Assembly (NCBI GenBank): GCA_964030785.1
Contig: OZ034970.1
Span: 42,470,635-42,534,634, forward strand
Direction: 5' to 3'
DNA length: 64,000 nt
DNA from: Siderastrea siderea
Taxonomy: Eukaryota; Cnidaria; Anthozoa; Scleractinia; Rhizangiidae
Part shown: one piece after another, positions 41,831 through 49,841 of the stretch
Position numbering within the stretch: the first letter of the stretch is position 1
Layout of the letters: every line of letters begins with the position of its first letter
The notes under the pieces: generated by a model
Databases searched by the model: none
Told to the model about the DNA's origin: nothing
Seen by the model: only the letters and a program-made list of their open reading frames with translations
Translations under genes and position numbers: made by a program

Positions 41831-42939
41831 AGAAGAAAACCAAGGTTTCGTCAACGAAGAAGAAGGCCAATGTCTCGCAACAATGGTTGAAGCGTTACCA
41901 TGATCCTCGTGCCCCGGGGAGTTTAGGTGGGGTGCAACGATTTGCTAAAGCCCAGGGTCTCCCTTTGAAAAAAGCCCAACAGGTGTTGGAACAGGATGTG
42001 GGTTACACCTTGCATAAACCACGACGTCGTCGTTTTGCTACCTTACCCGTGATCGTAGGGGGGTTGGATGATCAATGGGCCGCGGATTTAGTGGAAGTGC
42101 AACGTTTGGCCAAACATAATCGGGGTATACGCTACTTGTTGACGGTCGTGGATGTGTTGTCCAAGTACGCGTGGGTCGAACCGTTGAAAACCAAAACCGG
42201 GGTGGCCCTCGTGAAAGCCTTTGAGAAGATTGTGAGACAAGGAGGACGTCACCCGAATCGATTGCAAACGGATCGAGGGAAAGAATTTTATAATCGGACC
42301 TTTCAACGATGGGTCGACGAGCAAGACATTCAACATTTTTCGACCGAAGGGGATGCCAAAGCCAGTGTAGTGGAACGATTTAACCGCACCTTGAAAGAAC
42401 GGTTGTACCGTTATTTGACCGCGGCCAACACGTTGAAATTTGACGATGTCTTACCCGAGTTGGTGCAGGGGTATAATGCCACTCGTCATCGAAGTATTGG
42501 TATGCCCCCCGAAAACGTGACGTGGGACAACGAAGAAGCTGTGTGGAAACGATTGTACAGCAAACGATTGAAAGGCTACAAAAAACCCCATTTGAAGGTG
42601 GGGGATCATGTCCGACTCAATACGATTCATCGTACCTTTGAAAAAGGGTATTTACCCGGTTGGACCGAAGAAGTGTTTGTGGTGCATCGTGTGGTCCCTG
42701 GCCCTGTACCCACGTATAAGATTCACGAATGGGATGAGACCCCTGTCCAAGGTACGTTTTATGAAGAGGATTTACAAAAAGTCCAGGTGTCCGATGTGTT
42801 TCGGATCGAGAAGGTACTTAAGCGACAAAAAGGTCGTTGGTTGGTCAAGTGGAAAGGGTGGCCCGACAAGTACAATAGTTGGATTGCTCGTGGAGACGTG
42901 ACATCCCTTCGACCCCGCAAACGACGACGACGCCGCTAA
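41767..42939 (+). CDS. int: Retroviral-type integrase with chromodomain
   Basis: A 390-residue enzyme that inserts the element into host DNA, giving the 6-bp duplication seen at both ends. A basic N-terminus is followed by the DDE core. The first Asp is in WAADLVEVQRLAK (about residue 107), the second in LQTDRGKEFYN (about 168) and the Glu in SVVERFNRTLKERL (about 203). An SH3-like region with KVGDHVRLN follows. The C-terminus holds a chromodomain (FRIEKVLKRQKGRWLVKWKG through WIARGDV, about residues 336-378), which in related elements binds methylated histone tails. It ends in a basic run RKRRRRR. Every catalytic residue is present. Start at 41767; an alternative ATG at 41779 is four codons downstream. 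Confidence 0.93.
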   Translation: MPKSMAPRKRTQRWSSSSSWLKKKTKVSSTKKKANVSQQWLKRYHDPRAPGSLGGVQRFAKAQGLPLKKAQQVLEQDVGYTLHKPRRRRFATLPVIVGGLDDQWAADLVEVQRLAKHNRGIRYLLTVVDVLSKYAWVEPLKTKTGVALVKAFEKIVRQGGRHPNRLQTDRGKEFYNRTFQRWVDEQDIQHFSTEGDAKASVVERFNRTLKERLYRYLTAANTLKFDDVLPELVQGYNATRHRSIGMPPENVTWDNEEAVWKRLYSKRLKGYKKPHLKVGDHVRLNTIHRTFEKGYLPGWTEEVFVVHRVVPGPVPTYKIHEWDETPVQGTFYEEDLQKVQVSDVFRIEKVLKRQKGRWLVKWKGWPDKYNSWIARGDVTSLRPRKRRRRR

Positions 42940-42945
42940 AAAACA

Positions 42946-43989
42946 ATGACGTTGGTGCCCAATTCTTCGTTTTACGTGACGTTGATGAGTCATGCGAGTA
43001 CCAAAGAGTTTCCTGGGAACAAGAGCCATCATTTCAGAAACCGATTGCCTAAACCCATTCGATTTATGGGACGAGGATGGATGGTAGGCATGGTGAGTTT
43101 ATCCTTACCCACCATTCCAGTGATAGCGGAAGAAGGAGGCGTGGGTGATTCCCATCCTCTGTTGTACGTACGATGGCACGAACGGGTGTATGCCCAAGAC
43201 GATCAAGGCAACGATCGATGGTGGCATCAACGCCGCGAACTCACTGTCTACGGGCGAGATATGAGAAAGGAGATGGCCTCCTCGACGGGATCGCACTTTT
43301 TTCATCAATTGGTGTACCGTTACGAGCAAAGCCGTGCGAAACAAACCGAACCCAAAAACAAATGGACCGAGGACAATGGCGTTAAATTGTATCCGACCTT
43401 TGAATGGACCTCCGAAGGGGATTTGTTATTGAATACCACCAATGTGGATTACAAACGACAAGTAGCGCACGTGTCATGGGGCAGAACCTTGGCCCTGAGA
43501 ATGGGATGGATTGAACAAGTGTCCCCCGGTCAGTATCGATTGGGTCCGAATCTCTTGCAAGAATTTCAAGGCATTTCCACCATTCCCACCCCGACGGATA
43601 TCCGCGATGCCGCCAACAAGCCCATCTTTTGGAAAGTGGAGGGGGATTATGTGAAGTTGAGTCTATCATGCCCTTGGCGGTTTGTGAATGTGAACAAGGC
43701 CTTTCGTCCTTCGTTGGAATTTCCCTCGGTGCGTCCTTTGCACGTGTATTGTGATGTAGGGACCAGCAGTATGGTGGGGGGTCGTATCACGGATCTCTTA
43801 CGAGAAATCAAGTACCAGCCACAAAACACCACCCACTTTGAACCTCGACATATTCAATATGTCCCAGTACGCAACGAAGTGGTGGAAATCGTGGAAACCC
43901 AGATGGCCGAAACCAATGGGGATCTGGTGAAATTTGGTGAAGGACATACCCTCTTGACTCTCCACTTTAAAAGGGAAGTGGTAGTGTGA
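42946..43989 (+). CDS. Penton-like minor capsid protein, copy 1
   Basis: A 347-residue protein beginning only a few bases after integrase. It starts with the conserved block FYVTLMSHASTKEFPGNK, where xFPxN and the following RLPKPIRF are typical of the Polinton protein predicted to be a single jelly-roll penton at capsid vertices. The C-terminal block RNEVVEIVETQMAETNGDL...FGEGHTLLTLHFK is also conserved. The next gene is a paralogue of the same length with both blocks. Single jelly-roll folding is known for the family but cannot be seen directly here. Confidence 0.85.
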   Translation: MTLVPNSSFYVTLMSHASTKEFPGNKSHHFRNRLPKPIRFMGRGWMVGMVSLSLPTIPVIAEEGGVGDSHPLLYVRWHERVYAQDDQGNDRWWHQRRELTVYGRDMRKEMASSTGSHFFHQLVYRYEQSRAKQTEPKNKWTEDNGVKLYPTFEWTSEGDLLLNTTNVDYKRQVAHVSWGRTLALRMGWIEQVSPGQYRLGPNLLQEFQGISTIPTPTDIRDAANKPIFWKVEGDYVKLSLSCPWRFVNVNKAFRPSLEFPSVRPLHVYCDVGTSSMVGGRITDLLREIKYQPQNTTHFEPRHIQYVPVRNEVVEIVETQMAETNGDLVKFGEGHTLLTLHFKREVVV

Positions 43990-44002
43990 AGAAGAAGACA
44001 AC

Positions 44003-45046
44003 ATGTCGTTCTACGTGACGTTACCGAGTCATGCCAACCGACATGAATTTCCCAACAACCAAGCCAATTCCTTCAAGATTCGTTTACCTCAACCGTTACG
44101 GTTACAAGGAGGTGGATGGCAAGTGGGGTTGAGTGCCATTTCCTTACCGGATACGCACGTCAATTTGTACGAGTTGGTGAAGAAAGATGGGTACATCCTA
44201 GCGACGTCGTGGGAGATCACTTATCCCGCCCCGGGTAAAACCGATGGCACCATGGCCGCGCGCATAGGCACGGCGCAAACCCTCATCCAAGACGTCCAAG
44301 ATTTGGATTGGGTGGTGGATGGCGTGAGTTTCATGAAAGCCACGATTGCCCATTTGGAACAACGACGCCAGGAAACGGCCATTCAAGGAGGCCGGTTTAC
44401 CAACGATCAAGGCAAACACACCTACGTCAAGTTCAAGTGGGAAGGCGACGATCTGCTCATCGACAACACGAATGTCTGCCATTGTGGTAACAAAACACCA
44501 GTCCTTACCATCTACACCAAGTTGGCGGTCAAGATGGGATGGTTACGTAAAATTAGCAGTGGATTGGTGTTGGGCCCGAACTTACAGCAAGAATTCCTGG
44601 GGGATCAAGTCCCCAACTTGACCAAGGACAGCGCTTGGCAGGATGTCACCGACGGTCAGGGGAACGCGGTCTTTTGGACGGTGCGTGCGATTTTACCGGA
44701 TTATTTACAATTGAGTATGAGTTGTGGGTGGCGTTTCACCAACTTGAATACGGCGTTTCGTTCAGTGGTGGGTGAACCCACCCGATCGTTGCACGTGTAC
44801 TCGGACGTGGCAGGCAGCACGGTGGTGGGCAATCGCGTGACTGATTTGTTACGTGAAATCCAGTACAAGCGTGAAGCACGCGGCAACCTGTATTTTGAAC
44901 CGTTACACATTCAATACATGTCTCTTCGTAACGAGGTGGTGGAAATGATTCACGTTCAAGTGGCTGAAACGATTGGTGCCGGAGGAGACTTGGTCAAGTT
45001 TGGTGAAGGTCATACCATTGTCACGTTACACTTCAAAAAGACATAA
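44003..45046 (+). CDS. Penton-like minor capsid protein, copy 2
   Basis: This 347-residue paralogue of the previous gene starts MSFYVTLPSHANRHEFPNNQ and has the family's RLPQPLRLQGGGWQVGLSAI block. It ends with LRNEVVEMIHVQVAETIGAG and FGEGHTIVTLHFKK. It matches the usual family consensus better at the N-terminus than copy 1, where Pro in TLPSH is replaced by Met. Separation from copy 1 is 13 bases. Both copies are open, so they probably have distinct places in the virion rather than one being a relic. Confidence 0.87.
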   Translation: MSFYVTLPSHANRHEFPNNQANSFKIRLPQPLRLQGGGWQVGLSAISLPDTHVNLYELVKKDGYILATSWEITYPAPGKTDGTMAARIGTAQTLIQDVQDLDWVVDGVSFMKATIAHLEQRRQETAIQGGRFTNDQGKHTYVKFKWEGDDLLIDNTNVCHCGNKTPVLTIYTKLAVKMGWLRKISSGLVLGPNLQQEFLGDQVPNLTKDSAWQDVTDGQGNAVFWTVRAILPDYLQLSMSCGWRFTNLNTAFRSVVGEPTRSLHVYSDVAGSTVVGNRVTDLLREIQYKREARGNLYFEPLHIQYMSLRNEVVEMIHVQVAETIGAGGDLVKFGEGHTIVTLHFKKT

Positions 45047-45079
45047 AAAAGAGAGACGAGAAGGGAACCCAAATCAATT

Positions 45080-45313
45080 ATGCCTCCGAAACGACGACGA
45101 CGACGACGACGCCGACCACAGCGTCCACAAGCGGGGGAAGGGGTCAACGCGGTGATTGCCGGGATTCCTAAGGCCGCTTGGTCCATCACCAAAGGGGTAG
45201 AAAAGTTAGCCAAAAGGAATTACCTAAGATCAACGAAGAAACGTATGGAAGAAATGCGAAGTGGGAAACGCAAACGGTGGGCGGGGGAATCGTTTACGTG
45301 CAACGTCATGTGA
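45080..45313 (+). CDS. Small Arg-rich virion-type protein
   Basis: A product of 77 residues starting MPPKRRRRRRRRPQRPQAGEG. It resembles DNA-condensing core proteins of adenovirus-like particles in composition only. The middle (VIAGIPKAAWSITKGVEKLA) may be an amphipathic helix. A CATAAAAAA box lies at about 45043-45051. No QRGG site, unlike the following small genes. Likely packaged with DNA; function inferred from charge and place. Confidence 0.6.
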   Translation: MPPKRRRRRRRRPQRPQAGEGVNAVIAGIPKAAWSITKGVEKLAKRNYLRSTKKRMEEMRSGKRKRWAGESFTCNVM

Positions 45314-45352
45314 GTATAAAAAGAAAACAAGGGTTGTGAAAAACAAACAAAG

Positions 45353-45541
45353 ATGCCCAAGACAAGAGTGCGTCGAAGGAGACGAAGAAGGCAACGAGGG
45401 GGTCTCTTGCCCCTGGCGGCCCTCATTCCAGCCTTGATGGCTGGAGGAAAAGCTGTGGCGTTGGGTGCCGCAAGTGGTGCCGCGAGTTACGGGGCTAAAA
45501 AAGGGTTGGAAGCCGCTTTTCGGAAAAAACGACGACAATGA
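45353..45541 (+). CDS. Small core-type protein with QRGG and hydrophobic segment (pX-like)
   Basis: A product of 62 residues. Arg-rich start, then the RQRGG motif at residues 13-17. A hydrophobic, Ala/Gly-rich segment follows (LLPLAALIPALMAGGKAVAL), and the C-terminus is basic. This plan matches the adenovirus pX-like proteins of adintoviruses. RGG followed by a hydrophobic residue is a candidate site for the element's own protease. A TATAAAAA box starts at 45315, 38 bases before the ATG. A shorter relative is at 50773-50937. Confidence 0.7.
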   Translation: MPKTRVRRRRRRRQRGGLLPLAALIPALMAGGKAVALGAASGAASYGAKKGLEAAFRKKRRQ

Positions 45542-45608
45542 TGACGGTATAAAAAGGGGAGTCCCATAAAGCCCAAACAAAACGTTTATCCCTGGTGAAG
45601 AAGGCACC

Positions 45609-45935
45609 ATGCGTGGGGGAAGTTTGACACGATTTCGAACCGACGAGTGGTATGATCAACAAGGCAAAGGAGTGATGACGGATCTGATGCGTGGGGGGTT
45701 GCAAGGTCTTATAAGGACGCGAAATCCTTTAAAATTGCCTAGTAATATCAAGAGAGGCTTGGAAACGGGTTTGACACGAGGTATCAAACGCAAAGCCGAA
45801 GACGTCCTTAAAAAAGAAATCACCAAACAAGCCAAGAAAGCGTTGAGTCATAAGAACGTGAAAGACGCCGTGCGTGTAGCCACTGCCTTATTTCCCAAAC
45901 AAACCAAACGTGCACGTGATATTTTGGGAGTCTAA
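45609..45935 (+). CDS. Small basic virion-type protein
   Basis: A product of 108 residues starting MRGGSLTRF. It has RGG twice (residues 2-4 and about 28-30). The rest is basic and helical (TRGIKRKAEDVLKKEITKQ; AVRVATALFPKQTKRARDIL). A TATAAAAA box lies at 45548-45555, about 60 bases upstream and overlapping the end of the previous gene's flank. Its stop overlaps the start of the next gene. Probably a processed core or minor capsid protein; no exact homologue recognised. Confidence 0.65.
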   Translation: MRGGSLTRFRTDEWYDQQGKGVMTDLMRGGLQGLIRTRNPLKLPSNIKRGLETGLTRGIKRKAEDVLKKEITKQAKKALSHKNVKDAVRVATALFPKQTKRARDILGV

Positions 45936-46162
45936 TGGAACCTGTGCATTCACGACCTCGACGGATTCGTAGTAATCGAGGGTTGTCTCAATGGGGTGGA
46001 CTGTATCCGTTTTGGAAACTCATGCGACGACAACGTGGTGGATGGTTAAGTCCCGAGGTCATGAGAGTCCCCGGGTTTGATTTGAGACAACGTTTAGCAC
46101 GACGACGACGACGCTATAAAAACCCCTCACGACGACGACGGGGTACCACTCGACGACGTTAA
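45935..46162 (+). CDS. Small Arg-rich protein with QRGG
   Basis: A product of 75 residues. It carries LMRRQRGGWLSPEV (QRGG at about residues 33-36) and a strongly basic C-terminus (RLARRRRRYKNPSRRRR). The gene overlaps its neighbour by one base (stop/start TAATG at 45933-45937). The TATAAAAA box for the major capsid gene lies inside it at 46115. Likely a DNA-binding virion protein cleaved by the protease. Confidence 0.65.
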   Translation: MEPVHSRPRRIRSNRGLSQWGGLYPFWKLMRRQRGGWLSPEVMRVPGFDLRQRLARRRRRYKNPSRRRRGTTRRR

Positions 46163-46164
46163 AC

Positions 46165-47565
46165 ATGCCTGACGTGAGTACACAAACCGCCCCGGCTCAC
46201 GAGCGTTCCGAAGCGACCGTCAACCCAGCGTTACGGATTTTCAAGGTGCCACCGACCGACATTAGCATCAATGCCTATCGCATGGTCACCATTCAACCCA
46301 CCACCACGGGTATCAATCCTATGGAATTCATCATTCCAGGGTTGGACGATTTTGTGGATTTGGGACGCAGTTACTTTACCATGGAATTGAGTTTGAAAAA
46401 GGAGGATGCCGGGAACTTGGTGGCCAATCAGAAATTGTGGCCCGTCAATAATTTGGCCTATTCCATCATCAAACAAATTGACTTGCAGTTGAATGGCACG
46501 TTGATCAGTCCACAATCCGACACCTATCATTACAAAGCTTACCTGGAAACCTTGTTGAATTATGACCGAGAAGATGGCAAGACCGTGTTAGGACCCCAAG
46601 GATGGTACAATCAAGTGGATTCCCCACCCGAATGGACCAACAACAATACCAACAGTGCCACACCGCATCAACATTGGCGTGATCTCAGTGCCAATCACAA
46701 AGGGGCGTTGGCTGCCATGGTAGCTGAAGTGGCCAAGTATGCTGGAGGTGTCACCCACAGTCTAGTGTTTACCCCCCACTTGGAAGTCTTTCACACTGGC
46801 AAACTGTTGGTGCCTGGTATCGAAATCAAGATGAAATTTCATTTCAATGGCCCCAACTTGTTTTTGAATGGAGTGGCTCTAGCTGGCCGATTGATGGAAG
46901 GGGATGTGAAACTACGGTTTCATCTCTGTCAACTGCGTTTGAATGACGCCATCTACCAGAGCATATCTGAAAAAAGACACAATGAAGGCCAAGTGGCGGC
47001 TTACCCGACCGTCCGCAGTGAAATCCGGACCTTCAGCATGCAAAACAACCTGGTCCGCTTTGATATCCCGAACCTGTTTCAAAACAGAATACCTGACCGA
47101 TTGATTGTGGGGTTACTGGACAGCCGTGCCTTCAATGGAGATGTGACCCGAGATCCTTTCTGTTTCCAGAAATTTGGTCTGAGTTCCATTAAACAGATTG
47201 TCAGAGGAGAAGAATACCCTTATGAAACCCTCCAGTTAGTGCATGACAATGGCACCCGAGATAATCTAGGCTACTTCCGTTTTCTGCAAGCCAGTGGTGC
47301 TTGGTGTAAAAAGAAAGGCAATATGGTAGAACTAGAAGATTGGGGCCAAGCTAAAAATTGTACCTTGTACATGTTTGACAATGTGGCCAATGGATGTGCT
47401 GACAGTCAAAACCTCAACCCCAAGCAAACAGGCGATTTACAATTGGTCTTGGAATTTGGAGCTGCCCCCGGTAACAATATAACCGTGCTCGTCTATGGAG
47501 AATTTGAGAATTTGCTGGAGATTGACAGGAACGGAGCCGTGTTGTATAACATTTACCAACACTGA
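46165..47565 (+). CDS. mcp: Major capsid protein (double jelly-roll hexon)
   Basis: A 466-residue protein that forms the capsid faces as trimers. The family signature is clear. An N-terminal hydrophilic tail is followed by ISINAYRMVTIQPTTTG. Then come FVDLGRSYFTMELSLKKEDA and LWPVNNLAYSIIKQIDLQLN, and the strongly conserved NGTLISPQSDTYHYKAYLE (about residues 109-127), ETLLNYDREDGKT. The second half contains FHFNGPNLFLNG and SEIRTFSMQNNLVRFDIPNLF. Length is normal for Polinton capsid proteins. A TATAAAAA box at 46115-46122 lies 50 bases upstream of the ATG inside the previous gene. No disruption is seen. Confidence 0.93.
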   Translation: MPDVSTQTAPAHERSEATVNPALRIFKVPPTDISINAYRMVTIQPTTTGINPMEFIIPGLDDFVDLGRSYFTMELSLKKEDAGNLVANQKLWPVNNLAYSIIKQIDLQLNGTLISPQSDTYHYKAYLETLLNYDREDGKTVLGPQGWYNQVDSPPEWTNNNTNSATPHQHWRDLSANHKGALAAMVAEVAKYAGGVTHSLVFTPHLEVFHTGKLLVPGIEIKMKFHFNGPNLFLNGVALAGRLMEGDVKLRFHLCQLRLNDAIYQSISEKRHNEGQVAAYPTVRSEIRTFSMQNNLVRFDIPNLFQNRIPDRLIVGLLDSRAFNGDVTRDPFCFQKFGLSSIKQIVRGEEYPYETLQLVHDNGTRDNLGYFRFLQASGAWCKKKGNMVELEDWGQAKNCTLYMFDNVANGCADSQNLNPKQTGDLQLVLEFGAAPGNNITVLVYGEFENLLEIDRNGAVLYNIYQH

Positions 47566-47569
47566 AGAA

Positions 47570-48109
47570 ATGGAACATGTGGCCTTGAATAATGTACAGT
47601 TGGATTATTTAGCCCGAGACGACCCCCAATTGAACCCGGTCTTTTACGGGACGGTGGCCTGTGATCGTTTACCCAAGACTCCTGTCAAGACCCAACCCCA
47701 AGGGTACATTGTGAATACGGACCCACACGATCAACCGGGACAACATTGGTTAGCGGTGTGGACGGATGGAAAGGTGTGTGAAGTCCTGGACAGTTATGCT
47801 TTGCCATTGGATACGTACGTGCAAGCTACCCCGTTACGAGATTGGATCGTCCAACATTGGAAGTATGTGGTGACCAATGGCAAGTCCCTCCAAGCCATTT
47901 CAAGCAAGAGTTGTGGTGATTACGCCTTGTTGTACTTGAAAGCCAAAGCCCGTGGACGGACCTTGCAAGAGTTTTTAAATGAGTTTTCGGATCATGATTA
48001 TGTTAGTAATGACCATCAAGCCGGTCAACGCCTTCAACAATTGATTGTAGGCCAAGAAGCCAGATGGTATCAACTCTGTTGTCATCCGTATCATCAATGT
48101 AATGCTTAA
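47570..48109 (+). CDS. Adenain-like cysteine protease
   Basis: A 179-residue maturation protease. The start MEHVALNN lies just after the capsid stop; the in-frame extension to 47495 would overlap the capsid gene and is not needed. Catalytic residues of the adenain/ULP fold are visible in order: His in GQHWLAVW (about residue 60), Asp in EVLDSYA (about 74), Gln upstream and Cys in SKSCGDYALLYLKAK (about 119). Likely substrates are the small basic proteins with QRGG sites and the capsid accessory proteins. An AATAAA signal overlaps its stop at about 48108, just before the tRNA-like unit. Confidence 0.92.
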   Translation: MEHVALNNVQLDYLARDDPQLNPVFYGTVACDRLPKTPVKTQPQGYIVNTDPHDQPGQHWLAVWTDGKVCEVLDSYALPLDTYVQATPLRDWIVQHWKYVVTNGKSLQAISSKSCGDYALLYLKAKARGRTLQEFLNEFSDHDYVSNDHQAGQRLQQLIVGQEARWYQLCCHPYHQCNA

Positions 48110-48137
48110 ATAAAATTTGTTGGAAAAAAGTGGTGTC

Positions 48138-48224
48138 GGAGTCGTAGCTCAGTTGGTTAGAGCCTTAGACCTTTGATTCAGATAAGGATTGGGTCGTACG
48201 TGGGTTCGAGTCCCACCGACTCCA
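48138..48224 (+). tRNA. tRNA-like gene, isotype undetermined
   Basis: It has a perfect 7-bp acceptor stem, GGAGTCG (48138-48144) with CGACTCC (48217-48223). The D arm is GCTC...GAGC and the T arm GTGGG-TTCGAGT-CCCAC. An exact A box TAGCTCAGTTGG (48145-48156) and B box GGTTCGAGTCC (48203-48213) are present. It is followed by T9 (48238-48246), a pol III stop. At 87 bases it is about 14 longer than a standard tRNA. The anticodon arm does not form a normal 5-bp stem with 7-base loop: CCTTA can pair with TAAGG around a 15-base loop, leaving a long variable region. It could contain an intron, be a decayed tRNA, or be a tRNA-derived regulatory RNA. The amino acid cannot be given. Confidence 0.7.
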
Positions 48225-48237
48225 ATAAAAAGGTGCC

Positions 48238-48246
48238 TTTTTTTTT
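48238..48246 (+). terminator. Pol III terminator-like T9 run
   Basis: Nine T residues lie 14 bases after the tRNA-like gene, a position and length adequate to end RNA polymerase III transcription. It precedes the ATPase gene by 22 bases. Confidence 0.7.
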
Positions 48247-48268
48247 CTAAGGGTAGTTCGTCATCATC

Positions 48269-48922
48269 ATGCAAACGGGGAAACCGTTTCGTTTTCATAC
48301 GCCTTCCTCTATCTTGGTGGTGGGTCCTTCGGGATGTGGTAAAACCGCGTTTACGGAAAAACTCTTGGTAGACAACCCGGAGTTGTTTGAAACCCCACCG
48401 ACCCAAATGCATTATTGTTATGGGGCCTGGCAAGATCGATTTCAAGGCATGCAAGATCAAGGGGTGGTGTTTCACGAAGGGATTCCCGATCATGAGGCAT
48501 TGGTCCAATGGTTTCCTGAAGGACAGGGGGTCCTGGTCTTGGATGATTTAATGGATGAAGGGAGTCACGATAAACGCGTGTTGGATTTATTCACCAAACA
48601 TTCGCATCATCAAGGGGTGACGGTGCTCTACTTGTGCCAAGACATGTTTCCCGTGGGTCGCTATGCTAAAAGTATATCCCGCAATGCCCATTACATCGTG
48701 GCGTTCAAGAACCCCCGAGATCAATTAGGGGTACGCAATGTCATGCTTCAATCGTTTCCGACCACGTGGAAAGACACGTTGGAGACGTTTCATCAAGCCA
48801 CCACACGACCGTATGGGTATTTGGTCTTGGATTTACATCCCGCCTCCTCCGATCAACAACGGGTGTTGAGTCACCTGTTAAAAGACGAAGGATGGACTCG
48901 CACCTATCAAAAACGACTATAA
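48269..48922 (+). CDS. FtsK/HerA-type genome packaging ATPase
   Basis: A 217-residue ATPase that pumps the element's DNA into capsids. Walker A is VVGPSGCGKTAFTEKLL (about residues 17-33). Walker B is GVLVLDDLMDEG (about 87-98). Further conserved sites are HHQGVTVLYLCQDMFPVG and SRNAHYIVAFKNPRD, the latter holding the Arg/Asn signature typical of the A32-like group. Length and motifs fit the Polinton packaging ATPase. All residues needed for ATP hydrolysis are present. It lies between the tRNA-like unit and a glycine-rich protein gene. Confidence 0.93.
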   Translation: MQTGKPFRFHTPSSILVVGPSGCGKTAFTEKLLVDNPELFETPPTQMHYCYGAWQDRFQGMQDQGVVFHEGIPDHEALVQWFPEGQGVLVLDDLMDEGSHDKRVLDLFTKHSHHQGVTVLYLCQDMFPVGRYAKSISRNAHYIVAFKNPRDQLGVRNVMLQSFPTTWKDTLETFHQATTRPYGYLVLDLHPASSDQQRVLSHLLKDEGWTRTYQKRL

Positions 48923-48960
48923 AGGCACGACACCCCATTTGAACAGGAAAAAGAGCGACC

Positions 48961-49839
48961 ATGGCCGATGATGACCGTCAACCTCCGCAATCGTACGATA
49001 CCGTGTCCCCGGCGGGGGTGGGGGCGACCACCAGTAATCAAATGTCCCCAAGCGCCTGGCAAGATTTGTATTTCACGGGAGACCAAGGCCTTCTCGACGT
49101 CGCCATGGAGGAAATGGAAGCCGAGCCTCTCTTTCAGTTTATGGAAGCTCTCCCCATTACCGGTAGAGATGGTGTGCCCCCTGCCCAGGCTTCTTCCCCA
49201 GCAGGGGTAGGAAGTCCAGGAAATCAACCATCTTCTGGTGCTCGAACCCCTGCGACTCCTCCAAGCGTACCCTTGGCAGCGGGTGCTCGAACAGCAGCGG
49301 GTGCTGGGGGTAATGGTAATGGACGTGGTGGTGGACGTAGTGGACGTGGTGGTGGTGGACGTGGTGGTGGACGCGGTGGTGGAAGCGGTCGTGGTGGTGG
49401 TGGTGGTGGTGCTGGTGGTGCTGGTGGTGGAGGTGGTGGTGGTGGTGGTGGTGGAGGTGCTGGTGGTGCTGGTGGTGCTGGTGGTGGTGGTGGTGGTGGT
49501 GGAGGTGGTGGTGCTGGTGGTGGTGGTGGGGGTCGTCGTGGACGACGACCTTTTCGAATACGAGGACGACGACGAAATACCCCCACTTCCCCTTTGACAC
49601 CTGCCTCCAATCCAGCTACCCCTCGAGGATCTTGGACGTCTGGGAGTTCTGGTAGACAGCCTCGTACCTTGCGTCAAGCGGATTTACAACGACGTTTACG
49701 TATGCTGTTACAAGATCAAGAACAGTTGGCCCAAGGACGTGAAATTGCTAATGTCACCATGACCAATAGCATTGTCACCAGTTATAAACAAGGAGGAGCA
49801 CCGAGTGTACAAACCTCGTCGTCCCGTGTTTCGCCGTGA
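48961..49839 (+). CDS. Glycine-rich protein with Gly-Gly repeat
   Basis: A product of 292 residues. The N-terminus is acidic and Ser/Pro-rich. The middle is almost pure Gly with Ala/Arg (encoded by GGT runs, about 49306-49535), followed by an Arg-rich block (RRGRRPFRIRGRRR). The C-terminus is predicted helical (LQRRLRMLLQDQEQLAQGRE). The unusual composition arises from a trinucleotide repeat, so the length of the Gly tract is probably variable between copies. RGG-rich regions commonly bind nucleic acids. No family is recognised. Confidence 0.7.
   Translation: MADDDRQPPQSYDTVSPAGVGATTSNQMSPSAWQDLYFTGDQGLLDVAMEEMEAEPLFQFMEALPITGRDGVPPAQASSPAGVGSPGNQPSSGARTPATPPSVPLAAGARTAAGAGGNGNGRGGGRSGRGGGGRGGGRGGGSGRGGGGGGAGGAGGGGGGGGGGGGAGGAGGAGGGGGGGGGGGAGGGGGGRRGRRPFRIRGRRRNTPTSPLTPASNPATPRGSWTSGSSGRQPRTLRQADLQRRLRMLLQDQEQLAQGREIANVTMTNSIVTSYKQGGAPSVQTSSSRVSP
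49306..49535 (+). repeat. GGT trinucleotide repeat coding for poly-Gly
   Basis: Runs of GGT with GCT, CGT and GGA interruptions. They produce false open frames on both strands (poly-His, poly-Pro, poly-Thr or poly-Val). The tract lies inside the glycine-rich gene and keeps frame. Confidence 0.9.
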
Positions 49840-49841
49840 GG

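Noticed and set aside
47495..47569. N-terminal extension of the protease
   Set aside because: It would overlap the major capsid gene; the ATG at 47570 gives the usual protease length.
49157..49610. Long open frames on both strands giving poly-His, poly-Pro, poly-Thr or poly-Val proteins
   Set aside because: They are by-products of the GGT repeat in the glycine-rich gene; only the plus-strand frame 48961-49839 has ordered flanks.
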